This document shows positions 1 through 10,793 of a stretch of DNA of 64,000 nt, piece after piece. The notes below the pieces were generated by a model, which saw nothing but the letters and a program-made list of their open reading frames with translations, had not been told where the DNA came from and ran no database searches. A program made the position numbers and the translations under genes. The stretch comes from Rehmannia glutinosa (Eukaryota; Streptophyta; Magnoliopsida; Lamiales; Orobanchaceae), in assembly GCA_016081115.2 (NCBI GenBank), contig CM071936.1:74315262-74379261 (forward strand), given 5' to 3'. Numbering within the stretch: position 1 is the first letter of the stretch; each line of letters starts with the position of its first letter.

Positions 1-22
1 TGAACCAACCGCTCCGATACCA
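1..22 (-). other. Primer-binding site of a minus-strand copia element (D)
   Basis: Read on the minus strand this begins TGGTATCGGAGC and ends GGTTGGTTCA. It matches the initiator-tRNA-Met primer site (TGGTATCAGAGC type) at the same place in elements A and C, with one change (CAG to CGG). It lies two bases from the LTR, on the side facing left, so the coding body of this element is outside the window. Confidence 0.8.
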
Positions 23-24
23 CT

Positions 25-1558
25 TGTAGGTCCCAAGGGGTGTAAGTGTAAGGTTTAGAAGGGGGGTTGAATAAACCTTACCAAATTTTCGATTTAGGCC
101 TTTTAAATCTACTGAGTTCTACACAATTTGTGTCCTTGATGGACAATCGAATTAGTCACTCAAGAGTTAATCTCTCAACAGACTTCTGAAATGTTAATAA
201 GTAACTCAATTTGTTGGCTATAAATTGACTCAACTGTGGTTTTGTTTTTATTGGAAGACTTAACACCCTTAAGTTTGATTAAGCAAGTTTTTACACTTGA
301 TTTAGTACTTATAAATTATCAAATGGATAGCAAATTTATCAAATGAGATATAAGCAATTAAAAGTGCGAGAAATTTAAATCTTTGAAATGTAAATGACAC
401 TAAGGTTTTTATAGAGGTTCAAGATGGGGTAATTCTTCTACTCCTCTCTTCTCCAACTCCTGGAGGAATCCACTAAGTAATGATCGGTTTACAAAGTGGT
501 AACAATCCCGGATACAAGTCTTGATCACAACAAATGACTTGATCCTTTGGGACTCGATGAGACGCCTTGATCACTCACCGGTGGCTTCTCGTGCGACTCG
601 GCTTCTTCACAGGCGTTTGCGCTACTACTACTGACTCACTTGCTTAAGCACTTTGGATTTGATCACGAAGCCCTCCAAGAACTTAAGACTTGGTTCAACT
701 TGAACCTTTCTACAATCCTTCCCGGAATGTAGACCCCTTGTTTTCGATATTTTCCTCTTCAACCGATTGAAGTTCTCTTTCCTTCACGGGTAAGTGTTGG
801 ATTGATGTACTTGAGATGTAGGCTTGAGGATTGAGAGTGTTTCGATTTTGATAAGCTTGTATATATCTTTTCACGTGTGTGTCATTCATCATTCTTCTCA
901 AACAAGTTCCTCGGCCTTTTATAGTGAACTTTCAAAAATTTGCCCGTTGAAAGAGATAGGCTCATTTTTGAAAGTCACTTTGCGTCGTTGGCTTGCGCTT
1001 CTTGGAATTGCCATTTCCTCGTATGAATTGTTTTATCACCTTTTTCGTAGTTCTAACATGGTGTAGTGCTTCCCATTGGTTCATTCCTTTTGCACGCTTC
1101 TCGGGACTGAGCACTCCAAGAAAGGTGGTATGGAGATATTACTTGTTTAAGTAAGTCTCTTGATTTACGTAACGGTTCTTTTACGATTATCTCGACTTGA
1201 CCGCATTTCCTTGCTTTCCCCAGGTGACTTAGAGTCGACTTCCAATCATGGATGACTCTTGTCACTTGACTTGAGACTTGGCTTCTCTTGAGTTGACTTG
1301 ATGATGTTCCACTCACCGCATCTCACCGCTTCTTCAATCGAGTTCTGTCTGCTCTTTTCTTTCTTTGTACTGTGTCTCTCTCAGAAGTTTTCTTTCAAGC
1401 CTTGATTGTCTTCTTGCAAGTTGGAGCGTAGGCGACTTAACTCGGCTTGGCCACTCTAATTGTTACAATACATTTTACAAGAATTGAATTGGGAGCCAAC
1501 TTTCTATTCTAAGTTTTACATGGCATTCATCAAAATCTAAACAATAAAATTCCTAACA
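25..1558 (-). repeat. 5' LTR of Sirevirus-like copia element D
   Basis: On the minus strand the LTR starts TGTTAGGAATTTTATTG and ends GGGACCTACA, giving the expected TG...CA termini and a length of 1534 bp. It is clearly homologous over its length to the LTRs of elements A and C. The core promoter is the shared motif around 915-925, which reads CACTATAAAAGG on the minus strand. A primer-binding site abuts its left edge, so it is a 5' LTR of an element that continues to the left. Many positions that are CAG or CTG in element A are altered here. Confidence 0.85.
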
Positions 1559-1604
1559 GGTATAAATTTAGTGACAGATAGGTGTTCAGATAGTTACATC
1601 TTGG

Positions 1605-1680
1605 CATCATATTACTCTCCAATATATCTTTGTTTGTAATAGGGAAGACCACAAACAAACATAGTATGTGGTAGTTGTAC
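1605..1680 (+). pseudogene. Fragment of a FAR1-type DNA-binding domain
   Basis: This short plus-strand stretch reads L-Q-Y-I-F-V-C-N-R-E-D-H-K-Q-T followed by a stop. It matches, in opposite orientation, the FAR1-type zinc-finger segment of the larger remnant at 7628-7697 (YIVCNREGHKQT). About 70 bp align as an inverted repeat; I could not extend the match clearly in either direction. It is either a relic of a second FAR1-like gene or the remains of an inverted duplication within the MULE. Confidence 0.5.
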
Positions 1681-3380
1681 GGGACATGTTATAATGTTAG
1701 TTTTTAATATTCAGTGTAATGTATCATTTTGTTTGGTATAACATGACAACAAAGGTGCACAATTTCTTATTGTCTTAATTATTTTGATAGTTATTTTTAA
1801 GCTCAAAGATTCATTGAAATGAGTATGAAACATTTGACAAATACTTATGCTTTTTTGGTGCGGGGTATTGTTGGGAGTGTTACGCCAAGTGGGCGATCGT
1901 GGCAAAGTTTATGGATATCCTTGCACCGCTTGACAATGTACCAAGGGAGTTGGCTTGAACCCGATTTCGGGAAAATCCAAGAATCGGCTAGGAAGTTCTT
2001 ATGTTTTCCCGGGAAAAGCCGGGAAGACACCGTGTCGGGGACACTATTGTCGGCCGAATCGCAGCAGAGATGAACGCGTGCTCGTGTAACCCGAAAACAT
2101 AGCCGCTCTTGAGAAGGTTGAAGAGGCTACACGTCGCCGAGAGGAGTTCGAAGAAAGTATCGAGGATATGCCGAATTTCGATATTGGGTTGACGCAGATC
2201 CCAATGTTGCGAATTGACAGACGTTCTTGAGACATCACGTCAATACTCGGAGGAACACCGGTGGAGGGGAGCCGTAGGAAGAGGTGTAAGAACACTCACT
2301 TTTTAGTTTGTAATATTTAAGTTCTTGTATTATTTTGTTTGGTATAACATGACAACAAAGGTGCATAATATTAGCTATTAAATGGTATATTGATTAACTT
2401 ATTAATTTTTTGTTTTAGTTCATAAAAGCTGTCATGATTTTCTTGTATGCAAAATGGTATAACTGTAGTGAAAGATAAATGTTCACATAGTTACAATTTG
2501 GCATTTTTTGTATTGGTTACATGTGTGTGGTAGATTTGACACTCTTTTTTTATTTTCCACGGGTTTTTGTCAGGGGCATGTTGGCGTGGGGCAAGGTGTT
2601 GAAGGGCGGGAGGATGTGATTGGGGTTGGCACAGTGACGATGTTGTGGGGGCCGAGGAGCGGTGGAAGGATATGCGACCAGCATACCGCAGCCTACTCAA
2701 ACACGTAAGAGCACTAGGAAGCGGCGAAAAAGCAGTTAAGTTGTCTTCTCCATTCCGTTTGAGACGGGTCGACTTTGCCCGAGAAGATGAATAAGATCCA
2801 CAATCTTTGTGTCGAAGTGGGTTTTTGACAATCTTTGGCGCTACAAGGTTAAGCAATTCTTTAATATGTGGTTTTCAACGAGATTTCTCTATAATATTTT
2901 GTTATTATTAATTGTGTTTATTTTTTTTTCGTTCAATGTACCGCAGAACCGATGTTTTATTTAGGATGGGAGACAATGTCTTGACGAGAGAAGATTTTGA
3001 GACCCCGAGGCACTGGGAGTACATTTTGAAACGTCATTGACGTGTGGGCCAAAATGTTGAACGAAATGGAGGAATCAAGGGATGCCAATTCCCCCAGGTT
3101 TTTTTTCGGCGAAATTTGGTGACGGTATGACCCATCTTTTTAATTGTGGTGTTCAACACCATGACGCCTATTTATTTACATTACCACGCATAATTAATCT
3201 GGGGGTGTTTTGATAATGATTCTAGATGTGTTCTTGAATATTTGTCATTGAGTTTAGTGGGGACTAGTCATTGCCATTCAATTTTTATTAATGTGAAGCT
3301 AATTTATTACATTCTGGCATACATAAATTTATGGAATGTCGTAATATTTTACAAGCATTGATGTCGTACGTGTCCTTGTG
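1681..3380. other. Unassigned, probably decayed MULE or captured-gene exons
   Basis: No convincing gene is visible. The stretch holds alternating GC-richer exon-like pieces (about 2040-2290, 2560-2830 and 2940-3120) and AT-rich intron-like pieces. A 34 bp sequence occurs twice, and a second weakly matching block occurs at 1559-1610 and 2456-2516. It is probably the eroded 5' part of the Ulp1-like gene that follows, but no domain could be recognised. Confidence 0.35.
1726..2365. repeat. 34 bp exact direct repeat (1726-1759 and 2332-2365)
   Basis: The same 34 bases, beginning ATTTTGTTTGGTATAACA and ending AAAGGTGCA, occur at both positions 606 bp apart in the same orientation. Flanking sequence is only weakly related. 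It may mark a partial internal duplication of the degraded element. Confidence 0.7.
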
Positions 3381-3613
3381 TGGAATTTGTTAAAAATATT
3401 TTTTAACGACATACAGTTATACTCTATTGCGTCTACTGCACAAGAATTGCCGGAAGAAAAGAGGTGGGCGTTATTTTCGGAAGCTTTTGACCTGGAGATT
3501 GTGGACCCAACTCCAAAAATCTGCCAGCCATTGAGATGGTATAACCTTTGTAGAATATATACGTTGTGTTTGTTGTTCCTATCTAAATTTTAACGAGTAT
3601 ACATTTTCTTGCT

Positions 3614-4417
3614 ACCTAGTTCTTCTTCCCTATTATAAACGGATGGCACTTGATCGTGATTTGCGTCAACATAAAGAAGAAGTACTGTCACATTTTAGAC
3701 AGCTCTTCAGATGGTGGTACCGATTCGGCAAATGTACGCAAGGATGCCCGAAAATTGGTAAAACACATTTACATTTTTAATTTTCCTGTATATTTTTTTG
3801 TTCTTACGTGGATAATATATGGTGATAGAATACTATGAACTTTGTATACGAGATAGAAATTACTTGATATATGGTTAGTTTAATTTTAACATTTTTTAAA
3901 TTAGCATGTTATTTTGATGAAAACATAGATATGAATTGGTGCACACATACGTTTTGTGTGGTGTACAATTAGTAGTAGTATAACATCTGAGGCGGACATG
4001 ATTGAAACCTGTTTGCTATTTATTTTGGTTGTTTTAGTTGATGGTAAGATTTATTGATTTCGTGATTTAATTCTTTTTTTTTCATTTTTCACCTTGTAGT
4101 TGGAGCTGTTTTTCTAGATACCTCCAAGCACGTGGGTGCCACCAGTCACCATCAATGTTGAAAAATGCCGCCCATAAGACTCGCCATGCCGTGGAGGGTG
4201 GCGGAAAACACAGTCGATCGGGGGATCTATGCCATGCGTCACATGGAGACCTACATGGGGGACCATTGAAGAAATGGAACGTGGATTTGACAAGGCCGAC
4301 GCCTCGGGTTTGCGTTTGAGGACGCTGTCTCTTGCCCACGAAATCTTGATGCATGACTTGAACCAAGAGAAGAACAAGGTGCTTGGTTTGGCCAAAAAGT
4401 TTGTTAGGGGAAAGTAG
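3614..4417 (+). pseudogene. Ulp1-like cysteine protease (C48) remnant
   Basis: This is the C-terminal catalytic part of a Ulp1/SENP-type SUMO protease as carried by some plant Mutator-like elements (Kaonashi-type MULEs). An exon at 3623-3757 reads FFPIINGWHLIVICVN and HILDSS, giving the catalytic His (3647-3649) and Asp (3698-3700) context. A likely intron, GT at 3758 to AG near 4099, separates it from the last exon. There the motif is NTVDRGIYAMRHMETYMG, where the family has D-C-G: the catalytic Cys codon is CGG (Arg) at 4219-4221. The frame then breaks at a GGGGG run near 4257 and continues in another frame to a stop at 4417 (IEEMERGFDKADASGLRL). Loss of the nucleophile plus frame breaks make it a pseudogene. 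It faces the FAR1-like transposase tail to tail. Confidence 0.7.
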
Positions 4418-4439
4418 TTGGTTTATCGATTGAGGAGTT

Positions 4440-5052
4440 CATTTAGACGGAGCTTCTAAGTACACTTTATTTATTACTTCAGAGTAGAACCTTTTTTTTC
4501 ATCCCGTGCATTTCCATCAACATTATGTGTTAACTATTTATGAACAATATTCAAGCAAACATGTTTCCGTGTGTTATGCGTATTGTTAGTGTGTAAAAAG
4601 TGCACATTTCGTCATTATGCAAAATATGTTCCTTCTGGCTTTGGTATATGCACGTTCATAAGCAAAATCTTTGGTTTTTTTCCAGTTTTTGAAGATGTTT
4701 TTAACGAATCACGTGTATGCACAATACCTAAGCAGTTTGTGTTCAGGTAATAGTATTGCTTTTTATTTTTTGGAACTTCATGTAAGAAATGTATTACTGA
4801 ATGTTACACTAATCACGAAACGTCAGGCAAATGTGTACCAAAAATAATAGATGAAGATACTAAAATATAATTATTAAAATATCATTATATACTGAGTATA
4901 AACCACCAAAATATTGATATATATACACCACAATAATCCCCAAATTCACTATTTTTTTTGGATTGTTTGTTGAAGTACTACAATTATTTTTACTCATTCG
5001 AAGTCATCCTAAGCAGTTTGTGTTCAAGTTACACGGAATTTTTTTTAAGTAA
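4440..5052. other. AT-rich spacer between convergent MULE gene remnants
   Basis: No reading frame or known repeat is recognised. It lies between the stop of the Ulp1-like remnant and a tandem repeat, and probably holds 3' untranslated sequence of both convergent genes. Confidence 0.4.
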
Positions 5053-5388
5053 TAGTCAGAATGACTAAAAAACGATGTAAGATTACAATACAAATGGCAT
5101 TCAGTTATAATGCAAATGACATTCAATTAGAATTTAAATGATGTTTAATTTAACAATAACCAACATTCGAGACAAACCGCGGCGTTGTGGTAGGCCAAAT
5201 TTGGAAATGACTTAGAGAGTGTAGTCGAATGACTAAAAAACGATGTAAGATTACAATACAAATGTCATTCGATTATAATCCATTGACATTCAATTATAAT
5301 ATAAATGATGTTTAATTTAACAAAAACCAACATTCAGACAACCGCCTTGTTACTGGGCGAAATTTTGAAATGATTGAGAAAGTGTATT
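5053..5388. repeat. Two tandem copies of a 168 bp unit
   Basis: The motif ATGACTAAAAAACGATGTAA starts at 5061 and again at 5229. The following text (the 'attacaatacaaatg' stretch, the 'gatgtttaatttaac' block and 'accaacattc') recurs in the same order, so the unit is about 168 bp. Copies differ by scattered substitutions. The second copy runs to the 3' end of the FAR1-like remnant. Confidence 0.8.
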
Positions 5389-5401
5389 TGAATTATGTAG
5401 G

Positions 5402-7950
5402 TTGATCGGGACATGTTCGGCTATTGTGAGATGCAATTTTTCCACATGTGCCACACTTCCTCTTGATTTCATGCTTGCACGGATTGCCTTCTCCCTTTGG
5501 CTTTGTAGCCCGCTTTTAATCCGACTCATCACGCTTTGTTCGAGCTTGTTATGCGGTGGCAATCTTGAGATCTCAATTGAGAAGTAGAGCCGCAATAATT
5601 CTCAAATAGTTATTCAACGCCCCCGTCAAGCCGTCCGTCTTTTCGTGGCCTAACTTGTTCTTATGTTCGACAATAAGCGTGCTAAGTCAGCCCAATTTTT
5701 CCACTTTACCGTTTTTGCGAGTCGTATGCGGTTGTGGAAGGTGGACCACAATTCATTTAGGGTTGTGGTTGCTTCTTGGCCGCCGTTGAATTAAATGCAT
5801 GATTGGCCGCTTGTTGTTGACGGATGTATGGATGATAGCCTCATCCATCGATTAGGCACATATTTCTTGGGAATATGATTGAGGTCCTTGAATACAACGA
5901 AAATGTGTTGACACAAAATACCATGCATTTCAAACATTTTGCAAATCGCACATTGCAAATCGTCTCTTCCTTGCAAGAATGTACTTTGAATTCATCATCA
6001 AATTAGCCTTTATTGAGTAGGAACATGTACTACCATCGACCAGGGGCACCATGTGCACCGAACATTTGTAACACGCATTTGCAATCTCCAGGCTTATTTT
6101 CTTGAAAACAAAGCGGGCGTGTACAATGTTGAAGCATGTTTCTCAATCCCCAATGGTGTTTGGCAATGAGGAACAAGAGTGTCACCGTCGTTGTTTAGTT
6201 TGTGTACGGCGTGTCGTTGCGACTCCATTCTTGCGCTATCAAAATGCATGAAGAACTCGACCAAATTTACTTGTGGATTCGTATAACCGCCAAACCAACT
6301 GTTTGTGCTCTCGGACCGTGATGTAGTACGCATCAAACCTCCCATGGGAACATCCCGAAAATAGCGAGGATCGGCTCTCTCGGATTTCAAACATTTTAGT
6401 AAACCATGGATGATTTTCTAGTTCGAAATCTTTCATAACAGAATGCCATAATTTTTCAAACTCATCGGGTTCATGTTTTTCATCCCAAACCGCTGCGTTA
6501 AGACGGCGCAGGAAATCCTCATTCTTGAACAATGCGTGCCCCACTTTTGTGCTAACTTTTTCCATTATGTGCCACATGCATAAGCGGTGTCTTGCGGTCT
6601 TAAAAACTACCTGAAACGCGTTCTTCATCGCCGGATCCTGATCGGTCACAATGTAGTACGGTTTCTTGCCCATGGTATCCAAAAATTGTCTGAATAACCA
6701 CACATATGATTCCTCATCCTCCTTCAATAGCAATCCACAACCAAATGTTACACACCACCGATGGTTGTCAATGCCCGTGAATGGCGCAAACACCATTTTG
6801 TACTGTGCTGCGAATGTTTTTGTAGATACATCATTATTGCATTAAATGTACACCATGTAATGCATCAATAACTACTAAACGCATTTTATGTGTATACTAC
6901 AATCATTAAACGCAGAGTACATTCTTTCAAACAGGTTTTAGCGGAAAGTTAATAAAAAATTCACAATTACTACTCTATTTGAACACATACATATTTATAT
7001 ATTCATACCACAATAAGACTTATTTCTTTCACTTATTATAAGAATACATTCGTCCATACATGCCAAATGCATACCAAAAAAGCTAACTTTGTTTGTGTTG
7101 TAAGTAGCATCGAATGATACAACGCCCCCGAACATTGTGTAATTTCTCATTTGAAATAGGGTCCGCCTAAAAAAGTCTTGTTAATTGGTCTTGTTCGTCA
7201 ACGGCATAATCAAGGCCATTCCTGGACATGTCTCCTTTTTTTTTCAAGTACTCTAGGTCTATTATTAATCGTAAATGCGTCGCACCTCGTATATATGCCT
7301 TTAAATCTATCTTGAAATTCTTGAAATCGATTGGCAACGCCCCCGCTTGAGAAAAACCACCAACCATTTCTCTGTGTGGTGGTGGTGTGTCTTTGAACCT
7401 ATAGATGTTGGCCTTGAACAATTGAAGATGAATTGTTTGTGCCCAAAATTCAAATTCGATTCACCTTAAGAAAATGTCCGCAAGATTCTCAATTGAATGA
7501 ATGTGTGTGCCGCTCTTGAAATTTTTATAGCATATGCACCGTTCGTCGTGTATTCTAGTATGCGGTGGGCGTTGCATCCACATCGGTTCGACACTCTTGT
7601 TCGTCGTTTGGTGTTTGAATTGCTTGCTTCGACACCTACCACAGACAATGTTTGTTTGTGACCTTCCCTGTTACAAACAATATATTGGAGACGAATCTCT
7701 TTGTTCCTAAATTTCCTTGACGTGCTTATTCGTATGTCAAAGCCGCATTGTTTACCATACTCCTATAAAACTCCACACCCTTGTCCAAACTCCCAAAATG
7801 CATGCCCACCCGCGGTATTTTATCTGTTCAACCTCGGTATCCAATATTTGGTGTTTCCGGTGATATTACCAGGACGCTCTCGTATTTCGACGTGCTGGAT
7901 TGTTTCATCACTACTATCTGTACACACATGTACAAAAAAATAAGTGAAAG
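5402..7950 (-). pseudogene. FAR1-like MULE transposase remnant
   Basis: This minus-strand gene has the domain order of FAR1/FHY3-type Mutator transposases. First is an N-terminal FAR1 DNA-binding region (about 7850-7466; GMHFGSLDKGVEFYR, then YIVCNREGHKQT and RVSNRCGCNAHRILEY). A linker follows (7421-7167; VGGFSQAGALPIDFKNFK). Then comes the MULE transposase core (6796-6239; CVTFGCGLLLKEDEESYVWL, YIVTDQDPAMKNAF and the CMWHI motif). A SWIM zinc finger follows (5976-5791; CAICKMFEMHGILCQHIF) and a basic C-terminal tail (5595-5402). Stops and frame changes separate the pieces, for example near 7760 and 6240. Some gaps may be introns: 6797-7166 is AT-rich. A short frame at 8570-8373 starting MGDEIDDGQHEEHF and ending at a GT could be an upstream exon. 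Domesticated FAR1-related genes share this architecture, but the interrupted frames favour a dead transposon. Confidence 0.75.
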
Positions 7951-8890
7951 TGTTACATTCATGTCACCAATTTTCGGGCAAATATATACCAAACTGAAAC
8001 GTTAGTATACTATTATTCAACTATTTGAACACAATTGTTGTTCACAATCTAAATCACCAAAGTATTCGCATATATACACCATAATATCTTGCAAAAACAC
8101 AAGTTTATCGAATAATGTATACAACTATACGTTTTAATGTATCGCTTCAAATAAACATTCTAACACATAATATCACATTTTAAATTAACACAATAATATA
8201 CATATCTATACACGATAAATTGCTTTGATCACATATATTGCACTAATTGTATACAACGATTTCACATAAAATATTCACAACTACCCCAAATGAAATTTAC
8301 AACATATAATGAATGCTTACATGTACACAATCGATAATAAGTGTATACCAACCTAATGTATAATGTATACGATTACGTATATATATTTACATTAACACAA
8401 ACATTAATTATGATTCCACGTTCAGAATAAAAAAACACCAACAGGATGAATAAGGATATTGCGATTTTCTGAAAAAACACATACCAGGAAAAAAAGCGCA
8501 CAAACACGCTTCTCATTATGTTTGTCCTAAAATGTTCTTCATGTTGTCCATCGTCGATCTCATCGCCCATTTTTCAAGATTTTTGTGACCTTTTTCCTGA
8601 CGGTAGCTTTTTTTTTTCGTGTTTTTTGATGCCAAGCTCGATATTTTTAAAGAATTCGGATGGATGAACAATGGAGAAGATGACAAGGAAACGTTTCCTT
8701 TTGGTTGCCAAATTAAAGAGTATTCTGTTATGGTAAGATTGCAATCAAAAAGGATCCCTTGATTTTAGGTGGTTCATTATGGTATTAAATCAGGCGATTT
8801 AAGTGGTTTACTGAAATGCCCTTTTCGAATTAAAAATAATTAAAAAATGGTGTTTTGCAAGACCAATCTAGACCATTGATTGTTTCGGAT
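7951..8890. other. AT-rich spacer, possible upstream exon of the FAR1-like remnant
   Basis: Most of this stretch is AT-rich with no recognisable domain. Only the minus-strand frame at 8373-8570 stands out. It is acidic at its start and is followed by a plausible splice donor (CCTG then GTATGTG), so it could be a first exon of the transposase gene. The last 300 bases lie immediately upstream of the GRAS gene. Confidence 0.35.
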
Positions 8891-8946
8891 ATAGGGATGG
8901 GATCTGTCACCGCTTGCGTGGTAATAGGCCGCACATGAGATCCCAT

Positions 8947-8952
<6 letters not shown>
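8891..8952. repeat. Perfect 15 bp inverted repeat (hairpin)
   Basis: ATAGGGATGGGATCT at 8891-8905 is the exact reverse complement of AGATCCCATCCCTAT at 8938-8952, with 32 bases between. It sits directly against the AT tract upstream of the presumed GRAS transcription start. The form suggests a very small hairpin-type (MITE-like) insertion. I see no clear target duplication. Confidence 0.75.

Positions 8953-8988
<36 letters not shown>
8951..8988. repeat. (AT)19 microsatellite in the GRAS promoter
   Basis: Nineteen uninterrupted AT dinucleotides lie between the hairpin and the presumed first exon of the GRAS gene. Such a tract could supply the TATA function and is likely to vary in length between individuals. 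Confidence 0.9.
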
Positions 8989-8991
<3 letters not shown>

Positions 8992-10793
8992 GAACACATT
9001 GATATAATATACACCTACATACAGTAGTACTAGTAGTGAACGGTAGAATTGAGGATTGTTGGGAACTGATCCATTGCCGACCACAAAACCCTATCGAAAT
9101 TATTTCTCTGTGAAAAAAAATAAAACGCATAAAAACAAGCAGCAAATGGGAAACGAAAGATTTCTCCACAAAAATCAAATCAATCACCCAGGTAATCATT
9201 AAAAAAAAAGTATTCTTGGTATTATTTCTTGCTGTCCTTTTGTTTCTCCTTTTTGTTTTCTCTAAATATGGATTTCTATTCTATCGCTGCTTTTCATCTG
9301 ATTTTTTTTATTTATTTAGGCTTTATCTTTACTTCGCCGGATTAATTTATGTTTCCATGAAAAATGCTGGAAATTCAAGTTGATCCTGCAGAGATTGGCC
9401 GAATCTGTGATGTTATTGTTGTTAATTGCTTTGATTTGATGTGAGAAATTAGGGTTTTCTATTAAACCAAGCAATTAGGTTTGGAATTTGAATTTCTGTT
9501 TTATATTTGTGCTTTTTTGATTTTCCTAAGAAAAAGAGATTTTAATATATCCAATTTTTCATATGTTTGAAACTTTTTGTTGTGCCATTATTTAATTTAC
9601 TTCTGAAGCAATTGATTTCATCAGAAGTTTCTAGCTTGATATAACCGATCCTGAATTCTTTGATTTGTCATTGTATTAGGCTGCTTTAAACGATTTTTTA
9701 TAAAAGCTTTTATTAAACAAATCCAATCCTGTTGATATTTGTGAATAAATTGTTAGAAGCTCCTGGAACTTTGCACAAAGGGATAAATCTTAAGAGGTGA
9801 GTGGACTTTGGCCAAACTCAAGAATTTCCCTACGGTTACCAGAAACCAAGGAGTAAAAGTTGGAAAGATGTTAAATAGGAAAGGGAAATGAAAAAAAGGA
9901 ATGTGAAAAGAGAAAAGGGAATACCTATGAAACAAAAGACAGAGATTCCATTTGTTTTGTCTTCATCTTTAGGCTATCATCATATTTCACGTTTCTAAAT
10001 TTAAAAAAGTTTCACAAAATTTTGTGTGAAAATAAAAATCATTTTAACTACTATTTATTTATAGTTTTTATGTATGAAAGGATGTGATTTTTAAATAAAG
10101 AAGAAACCCAAACCAAATTTTTATTGTATTACTTCAGCAGTTGACTTTGTCACCCATGGACTTTAGATATGGAGTATTCGATGGCTCATATTACTCCACT
10201 CTTCCTTTCTCTATCCTCAGAGACCTCCTGTTGTTATTGCTAAATGCGAAAATGTCAAAAAGGCCAACCCAGTTTCAGCACTTCTTCAATACCGCTTTCA
10301 TTTTTCAGGGTTCTTTTCAGTTACTTCTTTAGCACCATTGTTTCTAGAAGTGTGGAATTGATGTATGTGTAAGCAGAATTTTAAGTTTCTTCCCTTGTTA
10401 AGTGTGCTTTTTGAGGTTAAATTTTTTTCTGTTTTTGTTAAATTATATGATTGTTTATGTAGTCTTTCAAGATTTTGATTTCTTCTTTCCATATGCTTTA
10501 ACATATGCTTGTCTTAATTTTGTTTGTATTTGGAAGATTTGATGTTCATGAAGATATATTTCCTTTTCACTAATAGTTCTTTGTTTTATTCGTGATCTCG
10601 TGCTCGTTTCAGGACTTCAGTTTCTGTGCTTTGAACTTGGACATTATAAAGATTGTAATCAACTAATCATTAAAAAGTGTGGTTCTTTGTTGAGTTGAAA
10701 AGGGAGGCGAAGGAGAATCTGATTTGATATCAGAGGAGTACAGGGGTTTAGGCGTATTGCCTATGATGAGTGGTTCTTACAACCTAAATGGTC
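8989..10793 (+). promoter_or_regulatory. Presumed 5' UTR of the GRAS gene with a 1.4 kb intron
   Basis: No long coding frame is present. The first part (to 9191) is purine-rich leader-like sequence ending CACCCAG before GTAATC, a good donor. A matching acceptor (TCGTTTCAG) ends at 10612, giving an intron of about 1421 bases that is T-rich. A second acceptor candidate lies near 10735. From 10613 the sequence is leader-like again up to the ATG at 10794. Introns in the 5' UTR are common in SCL14-type GRAS genes. A short upstream reading frame (10763-10810) overlaps the start codon. Exact transcription start and splice sites are inferred, not shown. Confidence 0.45.

Noticed and set aside
5402..7950. 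Calling the FAR1-like gene a host light-signalling regulator
   Set aside because: The frame is interrupted repeatedly and lies beside a captured Ulp1-like gene, so a dead MULE transposase is the simpler reading.
8830..9199. Minus-strand frames with Tyr-Ile repeats
   Set aside because: The repeats are only the translation of the (AT)19 tract, and the frames overlap the GRAS promoter region.
9753..9935. Small Phe-rich minus-strand frame
   Set aside because: It lies in the presumed 5' UTR intron and reflects a purine-rich stretch; no start or domain support.
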